Origin: Chloroflexota bacterium
Lineage (GTDB): Bacteria; Chloroflexota; Anaerolineae; Promineifilales; Promineifilaceae
Direction: 5' to 3'
Assembly (NCBI GenBank): GCA_022616275.1
Contig: JAKEFB010000114.1
Location: 1-64,000, forward strand
DNA length: 64,000 bases
Part shown: piece by piece, positions 36,533-45,385 of the stretch
Layout of the letters: the number at the start of each line of letters is the position of its first letter
Position numbering within the stretch: the stretch's first letter is position 1
Translations under genes and position numbers: made by a program
Notes under the pieces: model-generated
Seen by the model: the letters and a program-made list of their open reading frames with translations, nothing else
Told to the model about the DNA's origin: nothing
Databases searched by the model: none

Positions 36533-37174
36533 ATGTCCCAAAGTTTTAAGTGCCCCTCTTGTAACGCTCCCCTGGATTATGAAGGCGTGGGCGACCCCGT
36601 CATTCGCTGCGCTTACTGCAACAGCGCCATCCTCGTACCCGAGGACCTGCGGGCCAGGCCCCAGCAACCGGCGCAGCCAATGGGCTGGTCGGCCGCTCCC
36701 TTAAAGCCCGCCGGGTTTGGCCCGGCCTTCGGCTACGATGCGAGCCAACTGGGTGGCCTGGTGGCCCAACTCAAGGCAATCAAGGACTTGATTCACAACG
36801 GCCAGAAGAGCGAGGCGGCCCGGATCTACCAGCAGGCCTTTGGCGTCAGCGCCAGCGAAGCCGAGATGGTCGTCAACCTGATCGCTTCGGGCCAGGGCGT
36901 GGCGCTCAGCAGCTTCTCCTTCGGTTCCTCTCTGCCGATGGTTACCAGCCAGCAGTTCCCCGGCTGGTCGGTTGGCATGTCGGCCGGGACGCCGGGTGGA
37001 ACGCAGGAGGCTGTGGCCAGGGCCCAGGCGATCATGCAGCGGAGCATTGAAGCCCAGCAAAAAGATCAGCGGGCCACGAGCGCAGCAGCCATTGGTCTGA
37101 TGCTCTTTATCGGCGTCTCCATCCTGCTCTTGCTCGGCGTCATCTTTGGCGCCATGTTCTTTTTTGCTTTTTGA
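36533..37174 (+). CDS. Zinc-ribbon membrane protein with L7/L12-like helical segment
   Basis: 213 aa. FKCPSCNAPLDYEG...IRCAYCNSAI is a CxxC/CxxC zinc ribbon (residues 5-30). Residues about 75-115 (LKAIKDLIHNGQKSEAARIY, FGVSASEAEMVVNLIASGQG) resemble the ribosomal L7/L12 C-terminal type motif found in other zinc-ribbon proteins. A C-terminal membrane helix (AIGLMLFIGVSILLLLGVIF) ends the protein. Function unknown. Confidence 0.7.
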   Translation: MSQSFKCPSCNAPLDYEGVGDPVIRCAYCNSAILVPEDLRARPQQPAQPMGWSAAPLKPAGFGPAFGYDASQLGGLVAQLKAIKDLIHNGQKSEAARIYQQAFGVSASEAEMVVNLIASGQGVALSSFSFGSSLPMVTSQQFPGWSVGMSAGTPGGTQEAVARAQAIMQRSIEAQQKDQRATSAAAIGLMLFIGVSILLLLGVIFGAMFFFAF

Positions 37175-37180
37175 GCCCAG

Positions 37181-37246
37181 AGGTGCCACGCACTTGAATA
37201 TGGCCCCTTAACCGGGGCTACATCTGGGAAAAAGTACCTGGCACCT
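37181..37246. terminator. Inverted repeat between convergent genes
   Basis: Outer arms AGGTGCC (37181-37187) and GGCACCT (37240-37246) enclose GCCCC-TTAACC-GGGGC. It fills the gap between the zinc-ribbon gene and pstB, so it could end transcription from both sides. The GGCACCTG word also occurs before ccmE (5.97 kb). Confidence 0.45.
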
Positions 37247-37251
37247 GGACA

Positions 37252-38037
37252 TTAACCAAAGCGGCCGGTAACGTAATCTTCTGTCTTCTTCTGCCGCGGC
37301 CGGGTGAAAATCCGAGCCGTGTCGTCAAACTCCACCAGTTCCCCCAGCCAGAACAGGCCGGTTTTCTCAGAGACCCGCGCCGCCTGCTGCATGTTGTGGG
37401 TGACAATAACAATAGTCACCCGGTCGCTCAATTCGTGGATCAACTCCTCTACCTTGCCCGTGGCAATAGGGTCGAGCGCCGAACAAGGCTCGTCCATGAG
37501 CATGACTTCGGCCCGGGTGGCCAGGACGCGGGCAATGCACAGCCGCTGCTGCTGGCCGGCCGAGAGGGACAGGGCCGGCTCGTTCAGGCGGCCCTTTAGC
37601 TCCTCCCACAGCGCCGTCTGGCGCAAACTATTCTCGACAATACCATCCAGTTCCACCCGGTCGCGGATGCCCAAAACGCGCGGGCCAAAAGCGACGTTGT
37701 TGTAGACCGATTGGGGGAAGGGGTTCGGTTTCTGAAAGACCAGCCCCACCTCCTGGCGCAAATTAGGGATGTCTTCGGCCGGGGCGTAGATGTTGCGGCC
37801 GTCCAGCAGCACTTCACCTTCCACCAGCGTCTCGGGAATGGTGTCGTTCATCCGGTTCAAGCAGCGCAAGAAGGTGCTCTTGCCGCAGCCGGAAGGACCA
37901 ATCAGGGCCGTCACCTGGTACTCAGGGATCTCCAGGTTGATGTCCAGGAGGGCCTGGGTCTTCCCGTAGTAGAAGTTCAGGTGGTTGACGACGATTTTTG
38001 CTTTGGCCTTGTCTGGCCGGGGATATGCTTTGTTCAT
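37252..38037 (-). CDS. pstB: Phosphate ABC transporter ATP-binding protein PstB
   Basis: 261 aa (start at ATG 38037; GTG 38058 is possible). Walker [22 protein letters not shown]-loop [15 protein letters not shown], signature [16 protein letters not shown], Walker [14 protein letters not shown] and H-loop [11 protein letters not shown] are canonical PstB. It is divergent from pstS with 42 bases between starts, so the two share a promoter region. A second pstB-like gene ends the pstSCA run. Confidence 0.95.
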   Translation of the reverse strand: MNKAYPRPDKAKAKIVVNHLNFYYGKTQALLDINLEIPEYQVTALIGPSGCGKSTFLRCLNRMNDTIPETLVEGEVLLDGRNIYAPAEDIPNLRQEVGLVFQKPNPFPQSVYNNVAFGPRVLGIRDRVELDGIVENSLRQTALWEELKGRLNEPALSLSAGQQQRLCIARVLATRAEVMLMDEPCSALDPIATGKVEELIHELSDRVTIVIVTHNMQQAARVSEKTGLFWLGELVEFDDTARIFTRPRQKKTEDYVTGRFG

Positions 38038-38042
38038 ATTCT

Positions 38043-38072
38043 TTGGGTAAAGCGCCACTCTACTGTTATACT
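38043..38072 (+). promoter_or_regulatory. pstS promoter, probably leaderless
   Basis: TTGGGT (38043-38048) and TATACT (38067-38072) are 18 bases apart. The predicted start is 38079, one base before the pstS ATG at 38080. There is no ribosome site. No clear Pho-box tandem repeat was recognised. Confidence 0.55.
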
Positions 38073-38079
38073 TTCAAGT

Positions 38080-38979
38080 ATGCCATTTGTACGAAAAAGC
38101 ACAAGTGCTTTTCTGGCCCTCGTCATTTTTCTGCTTTTAGCCGGTTGCCGTCCTCCGGCCGAAGACGCCGAAGCGGCTACCGGCAGCGAGCTGGTCATTC
38201 AAAATAAAGGTTCCGACACGCTGGTCAACGTCGCTCTGGCCTGGGCCGAGGCGTATCGGCAGGTCCGGCCGGAGGTGGCCATTGTCGTCACCGGCGGCGG
38301 TTCCGGCACCGGCATTGCCTCGCTGATTAACGGCACGGTGGACATCGCCAACGCCAGCCGGCAGATCAAAGAAGACGAGCGGGCCGAAGCCCAGGCCAAC
38401 GGCATTACCCCGGTGGAACACGTCGTCGCCCAAGACGCCATTGCTGTGGTCGTCCACCTCTCTAACCCGGTAGACCAGTTAACTTTGCAGCAGTTATCCG
38501 ACATTTACACCGGCCGGATCACCAACTGGCAGGAGGTCGGTGGCGAAGACCGGCCGATTGTCCTCCTCTCCCGCGAAAGCAACTCCGGCACGCACGTCTA
38601 CTTCCTGGAGGAGGTGGTACGCCTGGGCAACCCCGACAGTGAGGCCCTCTTCTCGCAAGAGACGCTGTTGCTGCCCTCCTCGGAAGGCATCAGTGTGGAA
38701 ATTCGCCAGAATCCCAACGCCATTGGCTACGACGGCCTGGGTTACGTCACCCCCGACCAGAAAGTGATTGCCGTCGGCCGGGAGTCGTCCAGTTTCGTGC
38801 TGCCGACGATTGACAGCGTCAACGACGGGACCTACCCGATTTCCCGGCCGCTGTATATGTACACGGCCGGCGAGCCGGCGGGCGTCGTCAAAGAGTACCT
38901 GGAGTGGATTATGGGGCCGGAAGCCCAGACTATCGTCCGTGAATTGGGTTTCGTTCCACTAGAGAGCGAGGGATCGTGA
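38080..38979 (+). CDS. pstS: Phosphate-binding lipoprotein PstS
   Basis: 299 aa. Lipoprotein signal STSAFLALVIFLLLAGCRPP. Then IQNKGSDTLVNVALAWAEAY, the phosphate-loop VTGGGSGTGIASLINGTVDI, IYTGRITNWQEVGG and RESNSGTHVYFLEEVV. This is the extracytoplasmic phosphate receptor of the Pst importer. It heads the run pstS-pstC-pstA-pstB2 with 4-base overlap to pstC. Confidence 0.93.
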   Translation: MPFVRKSTSAFLALVIFLLLAGCRPPAEDAEAATGSELVIQNKGSDTLVNVALAWAEAYRQVRPEVAIVVTGGGSGTGIASLINGTVDIANASRQIKEDERAEAQANGITPVEHVVAQDAIAVVVHLSNPVDQLTLQQLSDIYTGRITNWQEVGGEDRPIVLLSRESNSGTHVYFLEEVVRLGNPDSEALFSQETLLLPSSEGISVEIRQNPNAIGYDGLGYVTPDQKVIAVGRESSSFVLPTIDSVNDGTYPISRPLYMYTAGEPAGVVKEYLEWIMGPEAQTIVRELGFVPLESEGS

Positions 38980-39911
38980 GTACCAGCAGCCAACCGGCGA
39001 CCCTGGCCAGCCCAACCAGGAGTGGCCTGAACTGGGGCGAGTTTCTCATCGAGCGAACTATTCGCCTGATGGGCGTTTCGGCCATCGTCTTCATCGGCCT
39101 GATCTTCTTTTTCCTGGTCCGGGAGAGCGCGCCGACGTTTGTCGAAGTAGACCTGGCGACGCTCTTCAACGTGCGCTGGTATCCCAACGAAGGGCTGTTC
39201 GGCCTGGCGCCCCTGGTATTAGGCTCGCTGGCAGTTACCATAGTGGCTACGCTTATTGCCTTGCCACTGGGGCTGGCCACGGCTGTCTACGTGGCCGAAG
39301 TTGCGCCGCGCTGGCTGCGGGAAATCTTGAAGCCGTTTATCGAGGTCCTGGCCGGGATTCCTTCGGTGGTGTTGGGCTTCATCGGCATGCAGCAAATTGC
39401 GCCCTGGGTGCTCCACAACCTGGGCGCGCCCACCGGGCTGACAGTCTTCAGCGGCGCCTTGCTGCTGGCCTACATGGCCCTGCCAACCATCGTCAGCGTG
39501 GCCGAGGACGCCCTGGACGCCGTGCCCCGCTCGCTGCGGGACGCCGGCCTGGCCCTGGGGGCCACCGGCTGGCAGACTATTTATCGCGTCACCCTGCCGG
39601 CTGCCCGTTCCGGCGTACTGACGGCGGTGATGTTAGGCATCGGCCGGGCCATCGGCGAGACGATGGCGGTCATGATGGTTACCGGCAACGCCGCCCGCAT
39701 TCCGTTGAGCCTGGACTTCCTATTCCGGCCGGCCCGGACGATGACGGCGACCATTGCCGCCGAAATGGGTGAGGTTGCCGCCGGTAGCGAGCATTACCAC
39801 GTCCTTTTTACCGTGGGCATGGTCCTGTTTCTGATCACCTTTCTCATTAACCTGCTGGCGGCCAGCGTCGTCTTCCGCCAGCGACGCCAGGCAACACGTA
39901 TCCTGAGCTGA
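38976..39911 (+). CDS. pstC: Phosphate ABC transporter permease PstC
   Basis: 311 aa, GTG start overlapping the pstS stop. Six membrane helices and the coupling motif GATGWQTIYRVTLPAARSGV (EAA-type loop) with IGRAIGETMAVMMVTGN. It forms the channel with PstA. Confidence 0.93.
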   Translation: MSTSSQPATLASPTRSGLNWGEFLIERTIRLMGVSAIVFIGLIFFFLVRESAPTFVEVDLATLFNVRWYPNEGLFGLAPLVLGSLAVTIVATLIALPLGLATAVYVAEVAPRWLREILKPFIEVLAGIPSVVLGFIGMQQIAPWVLHNLGAPTGLTVFSGALLLAYMALPTIVSVAEDALDAVPRSLRDAGLALGATGWQTIYRVTLPAARSGVLTAVMLGIGRAIGETMAVMMVTGNAARIPLSLDFLFRPARTMTATIAAEMGEVAAGSEHYHVLFTVGMVLFLITFLINLLAASVVFRQRRQATRILS

Positions 39912-39912
39912 C

Positions 39913-40758
39913 ATGCCGCGCCAACAGACCGAACGAATCGCTTTTGGCCTTTTGACCATCGCCGCCGTCCTGGTGGTCGTCCCCATCTTTTACGTCGTGG
40001 CGACCATCGTCGTCCAGGGCATTGGCGCCATCTCCCCGGAATTTCTGACCACTTTTCCGCGGGAAGGGTTGAAAGCCGGCGGAATCTGGCCGGCTATCCT
40101 GGGCACCCTCTACCTGACGATCGGCACGGGGCTGATTTCCGGGCCCATTGGCGTAGCCGCTGCCATCTACCTGAGCGAATACGCCCAGGATAGCGGGCTG
40201 ACACGGGCCATTCGGGTGGCCATCATCAACCTGGCCGGCGTGCCCTCGGTGGTCTACGGCCTTTTTGGGCTGGGCCTGTTCGTCCTCTTTTTGAATTTTG
40301 GCACGTCCATCGTCGCCGGATCGCTGACGCTGGCCATCATGACCCTGCCGGTGATCATTAGCACGGCCGAGGAGGCGTTGCGGGCCGTGCCCCAGTCGTT
40401 CCGGCTGGTCTCCTGGTCTATGGGCGGCACCCGCTGGCAGACCATCTGGCGCATCGTCCTGCCCCAGGGGCTGCCCGGCATTCTCACCGGAGTAATCCTG
40501 GGGTTGGAACGGGCGGCCGGCGAGACGGCTCCCATCCTCTTTACCGTGGCTGCTGTCTTCCTGCCCACGCTGCCCGAATCTATCTTCGACCAGGCGATGG
40601 CCCTGCCCTACCACCTGTTCATCGTCTCCACCCAGGTGCCGGGCATGCCCCTCCAGATCCAGTATGGCACCGCCCTGGTGCTGCTGGTCTTTGTCCTGGG
40701 CATGAATTTGATTGCTACCTTCATTCGCAGCTATTTCCGCCGCCGCCGGCAGTGGTAG
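39913..40758 (+). CDS. pstA: Phosphate ABC transporter permease PstA
   Basis: 281 aa; begins one base after pstC ends. Six helices; PstA features GPIGVAAAIYLSEYAQDSGL, ALRAVPQSFRLVSWSMGGTR and the coupling loop WQTIWRIVLPQGLPGILTG with LERAAGETAPILFT. Complete. Confidence 0.93.
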   Translation: MPRQQTERIAFGLLTIAAVLVVVPIFYVVATIVVQGIGAISPEFLTTFPREGLKAGGIWPAILGTLYLTIGTGLISGPIGVAAAIYLSEYAQDSGLTRAIRVAIINLAGVPSVVYGLFGLGLFVLFLNFGTSIVAGSLTLAIMTLPVIISTAEEALRAVPQSFRLVSWSMGGTRWQTIWRIVLPQGLPGILTGVILGLERAAGETAPILFTVAAVFLPTLPESIFDQAMALPYHLFIVSTQVPGMPLQIQYGTALVLLVFVLGMNLIATFIRSYFRRRRQW

Positions 40759-40762
40759 AGAG

Positions 40763-41515
40763 ATGCCGGCCAAGATAAGCGTGCGCGACGTGAATTACTG
40801 GTACGGCGACGATCAGGCGCTGTTCGACATCTCCGTCGAGTTCCTGGACCGGGCCATCAACGTCATTTTCGGCCCGGCCGGGGGCGGCAAGACGACGTTG
40901 CTGCGGCTGATTAACCGGCTGAACGACACCGTTCCCGGCACACGCCTGGCCGGAACGGTTGAAATGGACAGGCAAAATCTGTATGGCAGCCAGGTAGACG
41001 TGATCCGGCTGCGGCGACGGGTGGGCATGGTCTTTGCCACGCCGGTGGTGCTGCCGATGTCTATCCGGGCTAACCTGGAGTACGGGCCGCGCCTGGGTGG
41101 GCAAAAGAATAAGGCTGTCCTGGACGAAGTGGTCGAGCGTACCTTGAAGCAAGCCGCCCTATGGGACGAGGTCAAGGACCGGCTGGACGACCCGGCCGCG
41201 GCCCTGAGCGGCGGCCAGCAGCAGCGGTTATGCCTGGCCCGCGTCCTGGCCCTGGAGCCGGAAGTGATTTTGCTGGACGAGCCGACCTCCGGCCTGGACC
41301 CCATTTCCACGGCCAAGGTGGAGGAATCGCTGCAAGAGCTGAAGCAAGAGTATACAATTATCATTTCGCCCCACAGCGTCCAGCAGGCAGCCCGCATTGC
41401 CGACCAGGCGGCCTTTTTCCTGCAAGGCCGCCTGATTGAAGTCGGTGGCAATGACTTATTTATCAAGCCCCGGGAAGAGCGGACGGAGGCGTATGTAACG
41501 GGGAGGTTTGGGTAG
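40763..41515 (+). CDS. pstB: Second PstB-like ATP-binding protein
   Basis: 250 aa from ATG 40763. PstB-like throughout and ending in YVTGRFG like the first copy, but diverged: Walker A is IFGPAGGGKTTLLRLINRLN instead of GPSGCGKST, the Q-loop region is VFATPVVLPMSIRAN lacking the usual Gln-Lys-Pro-Asn, and the H-loop is ISPHSVQQAARIAD. Catalytic Lys, signature ALSGGQQQRLCLARVL and Walker B VILLDEPTSGLDP are intact, so ATPase activity is likely. It may pair with PstB as a heterodimer or replace it under other conditions. Confidence 0.85.
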   Translation: MPAKISVRDVNYWYGDDQALFDISVEFLDRAINVIFGPAGGGKTTLLRLINRLNDTVPGTRLAGTVEMDRQNLYGSQVDVIRLRRRVGMVFATPVVLPMSIRANLEYGPRLGGQKNKAVLDEVVERTLKQAALWDEVKDRLDDPAAALSGGQQQRLCLARVLALEPEVILLDEPTSGLDPISTAKVEESLQELKQEYTIIISPHSVQQAARIADQAAFFLQGRLIEVGGNDLFIKPREERTEAYVTGRFG

Positions 41516-41578
41516 GGGGAGTAATTGAGTAATTGGGTAATTGGAGATTAGAGATTAGCCAGTTCTGGGCAGTAAATT

Positions 41579-42406
41579 TTATATCCGCGCCCGCTGCCAG
41601 GGCCAGGCGGCAACGGTGACGTTGCGTCGCTGGAAGCTCCACAGGGCCAGGGCCAGGAAGACGACGGCCGCTCCCAGCAGCACCAGGGCATCGTTGGCGG
41701 CAATACCTTCGGCCAGCATGGCCCCGCCGTCGTAGTAATAAAAGGGGAAGAGCGGCTGGAGGGCCTCCATCGGCTTGGACAAGTCGGCCAGGTTGTTGCC
41801 AAAGTAGCTGAAGATCATGATCGCTGTGGCAGCCCAGGCCGCAATCCGGCGGGTGGGCAGGTAAGCGCCCAGGAAGAGGCTGAAGGTGGCAAAGAGGAAA
41901 ACAATGGGCCAGGTGCCCAGGGAGGCCACCACCAGGTCCATGACCTCCACGCCGCCTTTGTCTACGTCGGCCGGTAGGGAGTTGAAGCCAATCACCAGGG
42001 AACCGGCCATAATGGCCAGGATGAGGAACAGGGCCAGGCCCAGCGCGGCGATCTTGGTCAGCACCAGTTGCCAGCGGGGAATGGGCAGGGCCATGATTAT
42101 TTCCAGCGTGCCGTTGTCCTCTTCTCCGGCCAGCGTCCCGGTGCCGTTGATAACGGCGTAAATGATCAGCAAGACCGGCAAAAAGGTAAAGACTTCGGTT
42201 GAGATGAAGCCCCTAAAGGAGGCCATGTCGCTAAAATTGCCCAACATCTGATAGAGCTGGATGTTGCTGATGTCAAAGTCGGCCAGTAGGGGAGCAAATT
42301 GAGGGTACAGGCTCACGACGTACAAAGCAAAGAGGCCAATTCCCAGCCCCCAGCCAATAATGGCCCCGCGCCGGGCCCGCAGTTCTTGCAGAAATAGGTT
42401 AAGCAT
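41579..42406 (-). CDS. ABC-2 type exporter permease
   Basis: 275 aa from ATG 42406 (SD GGAGG). Six hydrophobic segments. FLQELRARRGAIIGWGLGIG and GTGTLAGEEDNGTLEIIMAL, then PIPRWQLVLTKIAAL are typical of ABC-2 permeases related to multidrug or antibiotic exporters. The start overlaps the ATPase gene by 8 bases. Substrate unknown. Confidence 0.85.
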   Translation of the reverse strand: MLNLFLQELRARRGAIIGWGLGIGLFALYVVSLYPQFAPLLADFDISNIQLYQMLGNFSDMASFRGFISTEVFTFLPVLLIIYAVINGTGTLAGEEDNGTLEIIMALPIPRWQLVLTKIAALGLALFLILAIMAGSLVIGFNSLPADVDKGGVEVMDLVVASLGTWPIVFLFATFSLFLGAYLPTRRIAAWAATAIMIFSYFGNNLADLSKPMEALQPLFPFYYYDGGAMLAEGIAANDALVLLGAAVVFLALALWSFQRRNVTVAAWPWQRARI

Positions 42407-43304
42407 AGTTGCCTCCATTGCTGCCATAGTAAGCCAGGAAAACTTCTTCCAGCGTCACCGGCTGGGTCTCGATGTCCACGATCTGGCAGGCGGCCGCCCG
42501 CTCCATCACTGCCGGCAGGTTCTTCCGCACCTCCAGCACTACCGTGTGATCGTCTCGGTTGAGTTCCTGCACGCCCTCCAGGGTAAAGGTGCCGGCGGCC
42601 GGCATCTGCTCAAAGCAAAAACGAACCCGATGGAACGGCTGGGCAGTCAGGGCGTCTACCCGCTCGACTTTAATCAGCCGGCCGTCGCGGATGATGCCTA
42701 CCCGGTCGCAGACGGCCTGGACCTCGGGCAGAATGTGGGAGGAGAAAAAGACCGTTCGTCCCTCTTGTCTGGCCTCGCGTACCAGTTCCAAGACCGTCTG
42801 CTGGACCAGCGGGTCCAGGCCACTGGTCGGCTCGTCCAGGACCAGCAGCGCCGGCCGGCTCATCAGGACGGCCACCAGCCCTAGCTTTTGCTTGTTGCCC
42901 CGTGAATAATCGCGGATACGGCGGCCGGTATCCAGGTTCAGCCGCTCGCAGAGCATTTTGCGGTAGGCCGGATCGCTTTTGCCGTCCCGGACAGAATCTA
43001 GCATATCCAGGAACTGCTTGCCGCGCATCGTGCCAGGCAGGCTCAGCTCGCCCGGCAGGTAGCCCACCCGCTGGCGGATAGCCACCCCGTCTTTCTGGCA
43101 ATCCAGACCAAAGATCATCGCCCGGCCGCGCGTCGGCCGGATGATGTCCAGCAGCACCCGCTGGGTGGTCGTCTTGCCTGCGCCATTAGGACCCAAAAAG
43201 CCGAACACTTCACCGGCCTCGACGGCCATGTTCACATCTAGAACGCCTCGTTGCCGGCCATAGTAAACGGTCAGTTCTTCGGTCTGAATCACGTGGTTTG
43301 CCAT
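42399..43304 (-). CDS. ABC exporter ATP-binding protein
   Basis: 301 aa from ATG 43304. Walker A GFLGPNGAGKTTTQRVLLDI, signature SRGNKQKLGLVAVLMSRPAL, Walker B LLVLDEPTSGLDP and H-loop FFSSHILPEVQAV. The C-terminal 80 residues form the extra domain of drug-export ATPases (DrrA/CcmA-like class). Pairs with the overlapping permease. Confidence 0.9.
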   Translation of the reverse strand: MANHVIQTEELTVYYGRQRGVLDVNMAVEAGEVFGFLGPNGAGKTTTQRVLLDIIRPTRGRAMIFGLDCQKDGVAIRQRVGYLPGELSLPGTMRGKQFLDMLDSVRDGKSDPAYRKMLCERLNLDTGRRIRDYSRGNKQKLGLVAVLMSRPALLVLDEPTSGLDPLVQQTVLELVREARQEGRTVFFSSHILPEVQAVCDRVGIIRDGRLIKVERVDALTAQPFHRVRFCFEQMPAAGTFTLEGVQELNRDDHTVVLEVRKNLPAVMERAAACQIVDIETQPVTLEEVFLAYYGSNGGNYA

Positions 43305-43441
43305 AAACAAACTCCTGGAACAGTCATAAGCAATGAGTGCTGGATGGATGATAAGTAGGAGATTCGCCCTTTATAAGAATATATTTAGGCATATCAAAAT
43401 ATGTGGGCAGTATACTATAGAATCATTGGGGTTGTCAAGGC

Positions 43442-43485
43442 AAAAAAATGAGATGCCCGATAGCCAGGCGGCTAACGGGCATCTC
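43442..43485 (-). terminator. Intrinsic terminator of the nusA-ribF operon
   Basis: On the minus strand GAGATGCCCG pairs with CGGGCATCTC (43485-43476 and 43459-43450), with an inner AGCC/GGCT pair, followed by CATTTTTTTG. It lies 50 bases after the ribF stop and ends the operon. Confidence 0.85.
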
Positions 43486-43535
43486 TGGGGGGGAGCCAAT
43501 TGGGAGTATAGCGCAGTTTGCTAAAGTTGCAACAA

Positions 43536-44474
43536 CTAAAGTTGCAACAACTCATTCACCCGGCCGATGTCGGCCCGGATCTGGGCAATTAACGCCTCCA
43601 GGCCAGGGAATTTTTGTTCGTCGCGGATGCGGGCGACAAAGTCGAGACTGACCGGCTCGCCATAGATGTCCCGGTCAAAGGCTAACAGGTGGGCCTCTAC
43701 GACTAACTGGTGGCCATCTACCGTCGGCCGGACGCCGACGTTGGTCGCTGCGGCGTACCGCTCTCCCCCCACCCAGGCGTAGGCGGCGTAGACGCCGTTG
43801 GCCGGCAAGATCTGTTCCTCCCACACGCTCAGGTTGGCCGTCGGCACGCCAATCGTCCGGCCACGGCCATCACCCTTCACCACGGTGCCGGTCAGGCGAT
43901 ACGGCCGGCCCAGGCAGCCGGTCGTCTCGGCCAGAGCGCCCCTTTCCAGGGCCTGGCGCACCCGGCTACTGCTCACCGGCTCCCCTTCCCAGGTCACTAT
44001 TTCGTTAAAGTGGTGGACGGTAAAGCCCTTCTCCGGGCCAACCCGGCGCAGAAACTCTAAATCCCCCTCACGGTTGTAGCCCAGGCCAAAGCTGCTGCCC
44101 CACAACTGGCGCAGCGCCAGTTGGTGGCACAACTGGTGTACAAAATCAATCGCCCGCGTCTGGCGGACCTCCTCGTTAAACGGATGAGTGATGACCAGCT
44201 CTACGCCCTGTTGGGCCAGCAAGGCCACCCGCTCTTCCAGAGTGCAGAGGTACAGCCGGCCGGCCCGGCCGTGAATGACCGTCATTGGGTGGGGAAAAAA
44301 GGTGAGGACGGCCGGACGGGCATTTTCAGCGCGGGCCGCCGCTGCCATCTGTTGCAGCAATTGTTGATGCCCCCGGTGAACGCCGTCAAAGACGCCAATG
44401 GCCAGGAACGTCGGCCGCTTCTCAATGACCTCGGTTAAGTGAGAGACGTGCATGAATGGTTGGGGCATAGACAT
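43536..44474 (-). CDS. ribF: Bifunctional riboflavin kinase/FAD synthetase RibF
   Basis: 312 aa if started at ATG 44474 (ATG 44453 is an alternative). FAD synthetase half: LAIGVFDGVHRGHQQLLQQM and SSFGLGYNREGDLEFL with the SSxxR-type SSSRVRQALERG. Kinase half: GRPYRLTGTVVKGDGRGRTI, GVPTANLSVWEEQILPANGV and VEAHLLAFDRDIYGEPVSL. Makes FMN and FAD. Last gene of the operon. TACAAT at 44488-44483 suggests an extra, nearly leaderless internal promoter. Confidence 0.93.
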   Translation of the reverse strand: MSMPQPFMHVSHLTEVIEKRPTFLAIGVFDGVHRGHQQLLQQMAAAARAENARPAVLTFFPHPMTVIHGRAGRLYLCTLEERVALLAQQGVELVITHPFNEEVRQTRAIDFVHQLCHQLALRQLWGSSFGLGYNREGDLEFLRRVGPEKGFTVHHFNEIVTWEGEPVSSSRVRQALERGALAETTGCLGRPYRLTGTVVKGDGRGRTIGVPTANLSVWEEQILPANGVYAAYAWVGGERYAAATNVGVRPTVDGHQLVVEAHLLAFDRDIYGEPVSLDFVARIRDEQKFPGLEALIAQIRADIGRVNELLQL

Positions 44475-44488
44475 TGAGTGTGATTGTA

Positions 44489-45385
44489 TCACAACTGAGC
44501 GGCGTTGGGCGGTTGATAGAAGATTTTATGCGGCTGCCAGGTTTCGTCCTGGCGGGCGGCCACACCCACGAAACGGCCGGCGCTATCGTAGACGCGGACG
44601 GTGGGAGCATCGGGCTGGTCCGGCCGGCGAGGGATGGGCTGGCCGTTGCCCAGGCGCAGCGTTTCCTCGTCGGGCAGGGCCAGTTCCGGCAGGTGGCGGA
44701 CGGCCGTATCCGTGGGCAGCAGGTAGTCGAGCCAGTTGCCCTCGTTCAATACCGCCAGGGCAACCGAGCCGGCAATGGTGAAGTCGCCGACAGCCGTGCG
44801 CCGCAGCGCGGCCAGGTGGCCGCCGTAGCCCAAGGCCTGGCCCAGGTCGTGGGCAATCGAGCGGATGTAAGTGCCGGCCGAACAGATGACGCGAATATCC
44901 AGGTCGGGCAGCTCCCAACGCAGCAGCTCTAACTGATAAACGGTGACCTGGCGGGCCGGCCGCTCCAGCTCTACGCCCTGGCGAGCCAGCTTATACAAGG
45001 GCTGGCCCTGGTGGCGGATGGCCGAGAACATCGGTGGCACCTGGCTGATAACGCCCCGGAACTGTTCCAGGGCAGCCACGACTTCTTCCCGGCCGGCTGT
45101 GACCGGCCGCTCGGCAACGATTTCTCCTTCGGCGTCGTAGGTTCTGGTCTCCTGGCCCAGGCGAATTGTGGCTTCGTAGCTTTTGGGCCGGCCGGTCAGG
45201 TATTCCGAGAGGCGGGTAGCCCGGCCGACGCAGACGAGCAGCACGCCGGTGGCCAGGGGGTCCAGCGTGCCCGTGTGACCCACCCGGCGCAGGCCGCTCA
45301 CCCGCCGGATGCAGTTGGCCACGTCGTGGGAGGTCATCCCACCGGGTTTGTCTACGTTGAGGATGCCTTCAACCGGCCTGGTCAT
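44489..45385 (-). CDS. truB: tRNA pseudouridine-55 synthase TruB
   Basis: 298 aa. ILNVDKPGGMTSHDVANCIR and HTGTLDPLATGVLLVCVGRA with catalytic Asp42, YEATIRLGQETRTYDAEGE, and the C-terminal PUA-like part. Starts inside the end of nrnA (17-base overlap). Confidence 0.95.
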   Translation of the reverse strand: MTRPVEGILNVDKPGGMTSHDVANCIRRVSGLRRVGHTGTLDPLATGVLLVCVGRATRLSEYLTGRPKSYEATIRLGQETRTYDAEGEIVAERPVTAGREEVVAALEQFRGVISQVPPMFSAIRHQGQPLYKLARQGVELERPARQVTVYQLELLRWELPDLDIRVICSAGTYIRSIAHDLGQALGYGGHLAALRRTAVGDFTIAGSVALAVLNEGNWLDYLLPTDTAVRHLPELALPDEETLRLGNGQPIPRRPDQPDAPTVRVYDSAGRFVGVAARQDETWQPHKIFYQPPNAAQL

